The position numbers and the translations under genes were made by a program. A DNA stretch of 25,652 bases. Origin: BS750m-G4 sp964472195. GTDB lineage: Bacteria; Bacteroidota; Ignavibacteria; Tepidaquicellales; Tepidaquicellaceae. The stretch covers positions 1-25,652 of the forward strand of contig CAYYJH010000037.1 in the NCBI GenBank assembly GCA_964472195.1, written 5' to 3'. The notes beneath the pieces are model-generated. The model searched no databases. It saw only the letters and a list, made by a program, of their open reading frames with translations, and had not been told where the DNA came from. Shown here in pieces: positions 1 to 6,764 of this stretch (its first letter is position 1; the number at the start of each line of letters is the position of its first letter).

Positions 1-76
1 AGGCAACCCCTATTGAAAGGACAAAGATATTTTATGAGAATTAACTGCTTTCTCAAGGTAATAGGGAGTTGCCTTT
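1..76. repeat. Inverted-repeat unit A (AGGCAAC ends)
   Basis: The left arm AGGCAACCCCTATT (1-14) pairs with the right arm at 61-74, whose reverse complement is AGGCAACTCCCTAT. The match is about 14 bp with one bulged base. The ~45-nt interior is AT-rich and carries no coding signal. A second unit with the same ends and nearly the same size lies at 177-251, so this is a repeated structure rather than a chance hairpin. It could be a MITE-like element, a REP-type repeat or a structured RNA. The window edge coincides with the left arm, so anything further left is unseen. Confidence 0.55.
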
Positions 77-176
77 ATTAAAATTGTTTTCCTGCTCAAA
101 TGTTTTCCTTCGCAGATTTTATTAAGTATAAAATAACTATTCTCTTTTTAAAAATAAACGACTGTTTTCAATGCAC

Positions 177-251
177 AAAAGGCAACCCCCTTGTATAAAT
201 GATATAGAACTTACGTAACATTTTTGACCTGAGTCTTAGGGAGTCGCCTTT
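177..251. repeat. Inverted-repeat unit B (AGGCAAC ends)
   Basis: The left arm AAAGGCAACCCCC (178-190) matches the reverse complement of 239-251 (AAAGGCGACTCCC) at 11 of 13 positions. The arms resemble those of the unit at 1-76, but the interiors do not align well. Both units are about 70-75 nt long and about 100 nt apart. Conserved ends with a variable interior fit a non-autonomous element or a pair of related hairpins. No adjacent target-site duplication is obvious. Confidence 0.5.
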
Positions 252-252
252 G

Positions 253-300
253 AACCCCCCTTTTATTCCCCCCTTTGGCAAAGGGGGGACAGGGGGGTTG
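253..300. repeat. Nested poly-C/poly-G palindromic repeat
   Basis: The outer arms AACCCCCCT (253-261) and AGGGGGGTT (291-299) are perfectly complementary. Inside them CCCCCCTTT (268-276) pairs with AAAGGGGGG (280-288). Read on the + strand the element would encode a peptide like PPFIPPFGKGGTGG, a familiar spurious translation of a dispersed palindromic repeat seen in many bacterial genomes. It is therefore annotated as a repeat and not as a protein. It directly abuts inverted-repeat unit B. Confidence 0.6.
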
Positions 301-307
301 TTTCTTT

Positions 308-511
308 TTAATAAATCTCAACCAATTCTTTTATTGTATCAGTCCAGAGACCTATCTCCTTGCCATCTTTGTCAATATAACGGAAGCGGTAATAGCGGTA
401 TTCAGGTGTACCGCTTATTTTGTTCGTTCTTGTATCTTCGTATGGTGAACGCAAATCCGGCTGTTCATAAGTCCTTCTTGTTCGAGTAGAGTCTCTCTCG
501 AAGAGAGGACT
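308..511 (-). pseudogene. Orphan C-terminal coding fragment
   Basis: On the minus strand an open frame runs from just after a stop codon (512-514) to a TAA at 308-310, giving about 67 residues and no ATG. Its middle reads TPEYRYYRFRYIDKDGKEIG and it ends in ELVEIY. The composition (many Y, R, K, D and an ordered strand-turn-strand look) resembles real protein more than random translation. The 5' part of the frame runs into the palindrome at 486-515, so it may be a gene remnant cut by repeat insertion, or part of a composite repeat. I do not recognise the family. A TTG near the PDLRS segment is the only possible internal start. Confidence 0.35.
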
Positions 512-664
512 CTACAAATTATTATTTATACATCAGAGTCCCCTGCGGGAGACTCTGATGAGACGTGAAGCACGCACGCGAAATGGCTTCGAACGCTCGT
601 ATCGTGGTTTGTCATGCATGACAAGGTTTGTGCCGTGCACGGCTCCGAAGGAGTCCCTATGGGA
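486..664. repeat. Cluster of short palindromes
   Basis: At least six inverted repeats are packed into 180 nt. They are 486-515 (GTAGAGTC...GACTCTAC), 531-560 (CATCAGAGTC...GACTCTGATG), 609-624 (TTGTCATGCATGACAA, perfect), 632-643 (GCCGTGCACGGC, perfect), 643-653 (CTCC-GAA-GGAG) and 654-664 (TCCC-TAT-GGGA). The first two share an AGAGTC/GACTCT core. The stretch is visibly richer in GC than its surroundings. It lies just beyond the 3' end of the TPR gene on the minus strand, so on that strand some hairpins could stop transcription or stabilise the mRNA end. It looks like a REP/BIME-type composite. Confidence 0.6.
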
Positions 665-710
665 GAAGTCAATCTATGTCAGGATAGCACTACAAATGCC
701 ACCCCGAAAT

Positions 711-2264
711 TCACATTCTTTCTTTAAAACTTGAGAGACGCATTTCGAGAAGAGTTTCCATGTCATAATCGCTGTAATCGGAAATCTTGTCGAACATCTC
801 CTCAGCTTTTTCTTTGTTGTAGAGTTTTATGTATACCTTTCCAAGCTCAAAATAAGAGTGGGGGACTAACCATATTTCCCTTTGCGGGTGGAGGGCAACA
901 CACATTTCAAAGTATCTCTTCGCTTCCGGGAGGTCTTCCATGTACAGATGAACGTTGCCAAGCTCATAGTACAATCTTATTTTATCGTCGTCCGTGTTAT
1001 ACTTTTCCGTGAGCTTCGAGCTCTCGAGTGAGTTGAGAATGCTAAGAGATTCTTCCCAGTGGTTCGATTCCCTGAGGTTCATACCAACGACGAGTATGGA
1101 ATCGTATTCATCTATCGGCTCTTTAATATTCTCCATCGCATACCTGTAAAATAATTTTTCGCCTTCGCCGTCTCTTGCATCAATGAATTTATCCCTGACC
1201 ATGCGATAATTTTTAAGAGCCGTTTCCCTGTCGCCGAGCATTTCATAGCATGAACCAAGCGTGAAATAAACCACGTTACATTTGTCTTCGTCGTTAACAA
1301 ACTTCAGGTATTCTTCCAGTACTTCAATGGTTTTACGGAAGTCATTTTTTCTAAAGTAAGCATTACCGAGTATACCAAACGCAGATTTTCTTACTTCGTC
1401 CTTTAATGAGTGATTATTCAACCTCAACGCATCTTTTGTAATTCTTATAGATTCATCAACCTCACCAATCTGCTGAAGGAAACCTGCATACATAAGTTTA
1501 AAAATCGGACTCTCAGGATATTGTTCGGATAACGACATAATTAGTTTGACGGGTTCTTTATCTCTTTCTTCCCTTTCTCTTATAGAAAAGATTGCCAGGT
1601 AAACTTTTGAATCTACTTTCGTGAATTTACCTTTCTCCATCGAGGTTCTCAAATAGCTTAGCCCATCTTTTATGTTTCCGTCGAAGCCAATTATAGAAAG
1701 CAGCCATCTGAAGCTATTCGGAACGAAACCGAGTGCAATCTTATACAGTCCAAGTCCCATGTAAGCATCGTAAAACTCCGGATTTTTTTCTATGACTTCG
1801 TTTAATATGCGGTACCCACTGTTGCCGTTTATTGCTGCCTTGAAAAGACTTTTGTTTAGCTTGAGCATTAAGAGTGAGCGGTAGCTGTGAGCCTGTCCTT
1901 TATAGAACAAAGTTTCTATATTATTATAATCTTCGTCCAAAATATCTTCGCATTTGTTAATAACGTTTTCCGAAAGTTCGAGGAATTTTTCATAAAGCTG
2001 TTCGTCTCCAGTCATGAAAGCTCTGTAAAAATAGATTTCTGATTCATAGAAATAGTTCTTAACATCGTACGGGTATTTTGCCTGAAGTGTCTTAAAGGTT
2101 TGTTCGGCTTCTTCGAATCTTAAGTTATAGATTTGATTCAAGCCTTGGTAGATCTCTTCGTCGGATGGATAGACTTTGTTGCTTTGCCCGTAGATAGAGT
2201 CAGTGCCGCCTAATAGAACGGAAAAGATTATTAATGTTATAAGAAGCTTAAGGCTTTCTTTCAT
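711..2264 (-). CDS. Secreted tetratricopeptide-repeat protein
   Basis: The protein has 517 residues. Residues 1-26 form a signal peptide (basic start, then the hydrophobic stretch LLITLIIFSVLLGG, cleavage near IYGQ), so it is exported to the periplasm or envelope. The rest is alpha-helical with helix pairs of TPR type, for example around FRKTIEVLEEYLKF, YFTLGSCYEMLGDRETALKNY and YYELGNVHLYMEDLPEAKRYF. TPRs act as scaffolds for protein contacts; no catalytic motif is visible. The central part (a Gly-x-Tyr/Pro-rich segment followed by GFDGNIKDGLSYLRTSMEKG) faintly recalls TTC39/IML2-like TPR proteins, but that is only an impression. The gene is transcribed alone, away from the HD gene, and ends next to the palindrome cluster. 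The family is certain, the specific role unknown. Confidence 0.85.
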   Translation of the reverse strand: MKESLKLLITLIIFSVLLGGTDSIYGQSNKVYPSDEEIYQGLNQIYNLRFEEAEQTFKTLQAKYPYDVKNYFYESEIYFYRAFMTGDEQLYEKFLELSENVINKCEDILDEDYNNIETLFYKGQAHSYRSLLMLKLNKSLFKAAINGNSGYRILNEVIEKNPEFYDAYMGLGLYKIALGFVPNSFRWLLSIIGFDGNIKDGLSYLRTSMEKGKFTKVDSKVYLAIFSIREREERDKEPVKLIMSLSEQYPESPIFKLMYAGFLQQIGEVDESIRITKDALRLNNHSLKDEVRKSAFGILGNAYFRKNDFRKTIEVLEEYLKFVNDEDKCNVVYFTLGSCYEMLGDRETALKNYRMVRDKFIDARDGEGEKLFYRYAMENIKEPIDEYDSILVVGMNLRESNHWEESLSILNSLESSKLTEKYNTDDDKIRLYYELGNVHLYMEDLPEAKRYFEMCVALHPQREIWLVPHSYFELGKVYIKLYNKEKAEEMFDKISDYSDYDMETLLEMRLSSFKERM

Positions 2265-2394
2265 AATTCAATACGATTATCTCAAGAAGATGCTGAGTAT
2301 TATTGTAATTCGTTTACTCGGTTAAAAGATTAACTTTATTTTCAAATGACGCTTTTCTATATTGATTTGATAAATTTATAACTAATAATAAAGG

Positions 2395-2562
2395 ATGACT
2401 AAAATCTTATTTGAAATCAATTATAATATTTATCCCGAAAAAAGGGAAGAATACTTGAAGTTAGTTGTATTGAAAACAAAAAAACAAAATAAATTATTTG
2501 CACAAGATATAATTTTATTATTCAAACCATTACGATATTATTTTGAAAAGTGTTTTTCATAA
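2395..2562 (+). pseudogene. Short ORF overlapping the next start; possible remnant
   Basis: An ATG at 2395 opens a 55-codon frame ending at the TAA 2560-2562, which overlaps the TTG start of the downstream HD gene by 20 nt. The first ~24 residues (from MTKILFEINYNIYPEKREEY) look like genuine protein: an alternating beta-strand and then a charged helix, as at the N-terminus of small ferredoxin-like dimeric proteins. The remainder is Lys/Phe/Leu-rich and looks like translated AT-rich spacer. This may be the 5' end of a decayed or frameshifted small gene, or a leader peptide translated ahead of the HD gene. No well-spaced ribosome binding site precedes it. Confidence 0.3.
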
Positions 2563-4798
2563 CATATTTAAAGGTACAGAAGCAAAAGAACCTTTTGATT
2601 TTAAGACTAATGTGTATGTGAAAATATTTATTGGTATTGTTACGATTTCAATCGTGATTCTTCTTCTACCGAGTTATAAAACAATTGAAACTGAATTTGA
2701 AGTTGGAACAATTTGGTCCAGTGAGGATTTGATAGCTCCGTTTCCATTTCCGATTTATAAAGATAAAATTGCTTATGAGAAGGAAAAGAAAGATGTTATG
2801 CGCAGTGTGGCACCTGTATTTATTGAAGTAAATGTAGCCGGTGATATTAACGACTCTCTTAATAACTTTTTCAAAAGTATAGATGGCATTCTAACTGATG
2901 CTAAAAAGCTTGAAGAAATCAATGAAGGTGGAATCGACTCTGATGTATTACTAAAGAGGAAAAATCTTTTAAAAATACAATTAGATGACGGGCAGTGGAG
3001 ACAGTTGTATAATTATTATAAAAATGAACTGACTGATGCATCGAGCTTTACTTATCCTTCATTGAAGGAATTCCTACTGCAAAATTTAACTGAGTCAAAC
3101 CGAAATAAAATTATTAACCTGGAAAGATCGAAGATTACATCTAAAAAGATTACGATTAAGCGAGAGAAAGAAAAACTACAGGATATAGATGATATTAATA
3201 ATGTTTATGATAGGAATCAGATTATGAAAATACTAACCGAGAAAATCCAACCTCTCGTACAGGATTCCATTTTAAAAACTATTGTTTTTGATATAACGAA
3301 GGCATTCGTCAAAGAAAATCTATATTTTGATAAACCGCTGACTGATCTTGAAATCCAAAACCGCATTGCTCAAATTCCGAAAACTGTTGGCATCGTTCGT
3401 GAAAACGAAAGAATAATAAGTAAACATGATCCTATAACAAGAAACACAAAGCTCAAATTAGATTCATACAAAAGAGTGCGGTTGGAAAAGATAGGGGTTC
3501 AGGATTATTTCCTTCAATACTTGGGTAAGGTTTTAACGGTGGTGATTTTATTAACAATGCTGGCATTATTTTTATTCTATATAAGAAAGCGTGTATATAA
3601 TGATAATTATAAACTCACATTAATTTCTTCTTTACTGATTATGCAATGCTTCATCGCGTTTTTAAGCTTAAGACTAAATGTAAATTATCCCGTTGAATTG
3701 CTTATATTCGTTTCTGTTGCTTCAATATTGCTCACTATCCTTTTTGATTCAAGGCTTGCATTTTACACGACTGTTATAATATGTTTTTTAGTTGCAGCGG
3801 TCAGAGGAGGCGATTATACTATTGCATTCACATCTCTCAGCGGTTCTATACTTGCAATCTTTAGTGTTAGAGATATAAAAAACCGCTCACAAATATTTCG
3901 TTCATTTTTCTTTATACTCGGTGGTTATACCATATCTATATTAGCATTCGGCTTAGACAGGACAGAAGGAACTCAGAAAATTTTAACACAACTGATGTTT
4001 GGTAGTATAAACGCAGTATTGTCTCCTGTTCTTGCGTATGGTCTTTTAATATTTTATGAAAGAGTTTTTAGAATAACTACAGATTTAACCCTGCTTGAAT
4101 TAACTGACTTTAATCATCCTTTGTTAAGAGAATTATCTGCAAAAACACCTGGAACATTTCATCACAGTATTGTTATGGGAAATCTGTCTTCCGCTGCTGC
4201 TGAAGCTATCGGGGCAAATGTCGTTCTTACCAGAGTAGGCTGCTATTTCCACGATATTGGTAAGACACTAAAACCTGAATTCTTTATAGAGAATCAACTC
4301 GAGAGACAAAATAGGCATGAATTATTAAATCCTAATATAAGTGCGAAGATAATTATGTCTCATATTAAAAACGGGATTGAATTAGCAAAAAAATACAAGC
4401 TTCCTCAAGAGGTGATAGATTTTATACCAATGCACCACGGAACAACTCTGGTTGCTTATTTTTATAGCAAAGCAAAGTTGCAGGTCGATGAAGACAAAGA
4501 AAATGTAGCAGATTATACATACAGGTATCCCGGGCCCAAACCCCAAACAAAAGAAACCGGTATAGTTATGCTTGCAGATACTATTGAGGCTTCGTCAAGA
4601 GTAATAGAAGACCCGACACCTAAAAAACTCGAAGATAAAATTGATGAAATAATAAAGAAAAGATTTATGGAAGGTGAACTTGACGACTGTGACTTAACAT
4701 TAAAGGATCTTACTTTGATAAAACAAAGTTTCTTAAAGATTCTTGTTGGTATTCATCATCAAAGAATAAAATATCCTAAAGATAAGAAAGAAGAATAA
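2543..4798 (+). CDS. pgpH: 7TM-HD domain phosphodiesterase (PgpH/YqfF family)
   Basis: The 751-residue protein is laid out as in the 7TMR-HD family: an N-terminal membrane segment (about 27-46), an extracytoplasmic domain to about residue 330, a block of about seven membrane helices (about 335-510) and a cytoplasmic HD domain (about 530-720). The HD metal ligands are seen as THE HHS motif near residue 540 and HDIGK near 570, with later histidines in MSHI and the MHHGTT motif. Characterised PgpH proteins hydrolyse the second messenger c-di-AMP to pApA, so the likely role is lowering c-di-AMP and thereby influencing osmotic and wall homeostasis. The chosen start is a TTG at 2543, because no in-frame ATG gives a complete N-terminus; no strong Shine-Dalgarno sequence is visible. 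The next gene, a recombinase, starts 72 nt downstream. Family assignment is strong; substrate is inferred. Confidence 0.92.
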   Translation: MKSVFHNIFKGTEAKEPFDFKTNVYVKIFIGIVTISIVILLLPSYKTIETEFEVGTIWSSEDLIAPFPFPIYKDKIAYEKEKKDVMRSVAPVFIEVNVAGDINDSLNNFFKSIDGILTDAKKLEEINEGGIDSDVLLKRKNLLKIQLDDGQWRQLYNYYKNELTDASSFTYPSLKEFLLQNLTESNRNKIINLERSKITSKKITIKREKEKLQDIDDINNVYDRNQIMKILTEKIQPLVQDSILKTIVFDITKAFVKENLYFDKPLTDLEIQNRIAQIPKTVGIVRENERIISKHDPITRNTKLKLDSYKRVRLEKIGVQDYFLQYLGKVLTVVILLTMLALFLFYIRKRVYNDNYKLTLISSLLIMQCFIAFLSLRLNVNYPVELLIFVSVASILLTILFDSRLAFYTTVIICFLVAAVRGGDYTIAFTSLSGSILAIFSVRDIKNRSQIFRSFFFILGGYTISILAFGLDRTEGTQKILTQLMFGSINAVLSPVLAYGLLIFYERVFRITTDLTLLELTDFNHPLLRELSAKTPGTFHHSIVMGNLSSAAAEAIGANVVLTRVGCYFHDIGKTLKPEFFIENQLERQNRHELLNPNISAKIIMSHIKNGIELAKKYKLPQEVIDFIPMHHGTTLVAYFYSKAKLQVDEDKENVADYTYRYPGPKPQTKETGIVMLADTIEASSRVIEDPTPKKLEDKIDEIIKKRFMEGELDDCDLTLKDLTLIKQSFLKILVGIHHQRIKYPKDKKEE

Positions 4799-4870
4799 GA
4801 GGAGTCCTGATAAAACCATACATGACGGATTTCATTTTTATCGCAACTACAATTTCATAATGATTTTTCT

Positions 4871-5788
4871 ATGAGTGATTTTGAATTAAGAAAAAAATTA
4901 TTCAATAATTTCCTCCGAACAGAAAAATCTCTATCCGATAATACAATAAATTCCTATAATTTTGATATCGGTAAGTTCTTTGATTATGCGAGAGACGTTA
5001 AATTAATAAGCTCGGTGAAAAATATTGATGAAAGTACAGTCTCGGATTATATTAAATTCCTCAGAAAATCTAAAACAAAGTATCAAAAAAGTTATTCGGA
5101 AAAATCGATAAACAGATTTGTTTCTTCGCTGAAATCATTTTTTAATTTTCTTTTATCTGAAAAAGAAATTAGTGTAAATCCATTAGAGAATATTGAAACT
5201 CCTAAGACAGCGCGAATATTACCGAACGTATTAACAATTAATGAAATTGATGATGTGTTAAGTAAAACAGATATAAAAACAAAACTTGGGTTAAGAGATA
5301 GGGCAATTCTTGAAACGATGTACGCTACTGGTTTGCGGGTAAGTGAATTGATAAATTTAGAGATCTCTAATGTGTTTTTTGATGATGGATTCGTAAGGGT
5401 TATAGGAAAAGGGTCAAAAGAAAGGATTGTCCCGATAGGTAGATCTGCATTGAAATATATTACGAAATACATAAATGATAGCAGACAATATTTAAGAAGC
5501 AATCGCTCAGAGAATTTTTTATTTTTAAATTTCAGAGGTGGAAAATTATCAAGGATGGCAATCTGGGATATCGTAAAGAAGTATTGTAAGCTTGCACATA
5601 TCGACAAAGAAATCCATCCACATACACTCAGACATTCTTTTGCGACTCACCTGCTGGAAGGAGGAGCTGATATAAGAATCATACAGGAAATGCTTGGTCA
5701 CTCTGATATCTCTACGACGCAAATATATACTCATATCGATAAAGAATATTTGATTGAGGTTCATAAGTCGTTCCATCCAAGAGCTTGA
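4871..5788 (+). CDS. xerD: Tyrosine recombinase XerC/XerD type
   Basis: The 305-residue length is typical of Xer recombinases, which resolve chromosome dimers at dif with FtsK. The N-terminal SAM-like core-binding domain (about 1-95) is followed by the catalytic domain. The catalytic residues are visible: Arg in GLRVSEL (near 155), Lys in GKGSKERIVPIG, His and Arg in HPHTLRHSFATHLL (near 250), His in LGHSDISTTQIYTH, and the nucleophile Tyr at about 286. The gene follows the HD gene on the same strand with a 72-nt gap and could be cotranscribed. No integrase-specific extension, att-like repeat or phage gene is nearby, so a housekeeping Xer role is more likely than a mobile-element integrase. 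XerC and XerD cannot be told apart by eye. Confidence 0.9.
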   Translation: MSDFELRKKLFNNFLRTEKSLSDNTINSYNFDIGKFFDYARDVKLISSVKNIDESTVSDYIKFLRKSKTKYQKSYSEKSINRFVSSLKSFFNFLLSEKEISVNPLENIETPKTARILPNVLTINEIDDVLSKTDIKTKLGLRDRAILETMYATGLRVSELINLEISNVFFDDGFVRVIGKGSKERIVPIGRSALKYITKYINDSRQYLRSNRSENFLFLNFRGGKLSRMAIWDIVKKYCKLAHIDKEIHPHTLRHSFATHLLEGGADIRIIQEMLGHSDISTTQIYTHIDKEYLIEVHKSFHPRA

Positions 5789-5953
5789 AGTTTCCAATTT
5801 AATAAATCTCATTTTAATAAAATCCCGATTATTTATCTCTGACTAATTTAGAAATCGAAATTTTAGAAATAATTATTGCTCTTTTCTTTTAAGTAAATTT
5901 ATTATACATTTTAATACTTAAGCAATTAATTCAAAAACAAAAAGGGCATAAAA

Positions 5954-6253
5954 ATGGAAAGCTCTACTTGTTTAATGAGGATTAAATATGGTTTCTCATC
6001 ATTAATGTTCACGGTTTACATCTTAAGTATTTCATACCTGAGAGTTTTCTTTACTAAAGATTTTATTACCCTAAACATATCTTTATTGATGATTGGTTTC
6101 TATTCTTATAAAGAAGCCATTTCATTTTTTCGCCATAAGTGTAAGAATTGGTTTCTTAACTTTATTGAACAGGAAAAAGAGGAATATGAAATGCGTCACA
6201 TTATAGAACATGTTTTATTTTGTTCAGACAGTAATTTAATAGTAAATAGATAA
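5954..6253 (+). CDS. Small hypothetical membrane protein
   Basis: The 99-residue protein starts at an ATG preceded by an AAAAAGGG stretch about 8 nt upstream. Two hydrophobic segments are visible, roughly 13-32 (FSSLMFTVYILSISYLRVFF) and 36-52 (FITLNISLLMIGFYSY). A basic, charged C-terminal half (KCKNWFLNFIEQEKEEYEMR) would probably be cytoplasmic. There is no recognisable domain. It stands alone between xerD (165-nt gap) and a 511-nt spacer. Coding status is plausible from the membrane pattern and the upstream purine run, but an AT-rich chance frame cannot be excluded. Confidence 0.5.
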   Translation: MESSTCLMRIKYGFSSLMFTVYILSISYLRVFFTKDFITLNISLLMIGFYSYKEAISFFRHKCKNWFLNFIEQEKEEYEMRHIIEHVLFCSDSNLIVNR

Positions 6254-6627
6254 TTCGTAATATGAAATGAATACTGTTCTATATGAATATTAGAATCAAG
6301 TAATTAATATTAATGATAATTTTCTTTAATCATTATATCTATCTAATAGAAAAATAAGGCAACAAGTTAATATATGGTATAATAATTGCAACACAATTCT
6401 TATTACTTATTAGTAATAGCATGAGATAGCATATTAGACTGAAACTTTTTCTTAATATGATGATGCAATAGAATCGTTCTTGTAAACAAAATAAGCTAAA
6501 ATTATTGTGTAGAATAACTATAAAAACAGTATGTTAATGGTATTTCTACTTTTAATGATTTGTAACTTTAGGTAAAGAGGGATTCTTAGAGTATTAGATT
6601 AATTGCTTTTCTAAAAGTATAATAAGG

Positions 6628-6669
6628 AGATTACAAAAGGTAGTCTGCATACTATTCTTTGTGTAATCT
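6628..6669 (+). promoter_or_regulatory. Nested hairpin in the upstream region
   Basis: AGATTACA (6628-6635) pairs perfectly with TGTAATCT (6662-6669). Inside, AAAG pairs with CTTT and TAGT with ACTA around a CTGCAT loop, giving a long, nearly continuous stem. It lies about 95 nt before the start codon at 6765. It is not followed by a T-run, so it does not look like a terminator. It could be a 5' leader structure or a binding site. Confidence 0.4.
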
Positions 6670-6738
6670 TTAATGTATTCAAATGTTAAAATAACTTCTG
6701 TTCTTTTAATATAAATTAAACTGTATTTCAAAATAAAA

Positions 6739-6760
6739 TTACGCAATTTGCGTAAGGAGG
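6739..6760 (+). promoter_or_regulatory. Palindrome abutting the ribosome binding site
   Basis: TTACGCAATTTGCGTAA (6739-6755) is a palindrome with 8-nt arms around one central base. Its last bases merge into the Shine-Dalgarno sequence AAGGAGG (6754-6760), 4 nt before the ATG at 6765. A related sequence occupies the same place before the paralogue at 8726. A repressor operator or a translation-controlling hairpin would both fit. Confidence 0.5.
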
Positions 6761-6764
6761 AATT

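Larger units (their letters stand above)
6254..6764. other. AT-rich spacer before the first propeller gene
   Basis: No convincing gene is seen in these 511 nt. The region is very AT-rich and holds a small palindrome (ATTACTTATTAGTAAT, about 6402-6417), a nested hairpin at 6628-6669 and a palindrome next to the ribosome binding site at 6739-6755, both listed separately. It probably contains the promoter and a long 5' leader for the gene at 6765. Confidence 0.6.

Noticed and set aside
250..489. Plus-strand open frame of 79 codons starting MNPPFIPPFGKGG
   Set aside because: Its start is the translation of the C/G-rich palindrome at 253-300, a known source of spurious peptides, and it lies opposite the more protein-like frame at 308-511.
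5092..5607. Minus-strand frame of 171 codons inside the recombinase gene
   Set aside because: It lies fully antisense to xerD, whose catalytic residues are all intact, and shows no domain or ribosome binding site.
4871..5788. Tyrosine recombinase as an integrase of a genomic island
   Set aside because: Standard Xer length and motifs, no phage or conjugation genes, no flanking att-like repeats or tRNA seen.
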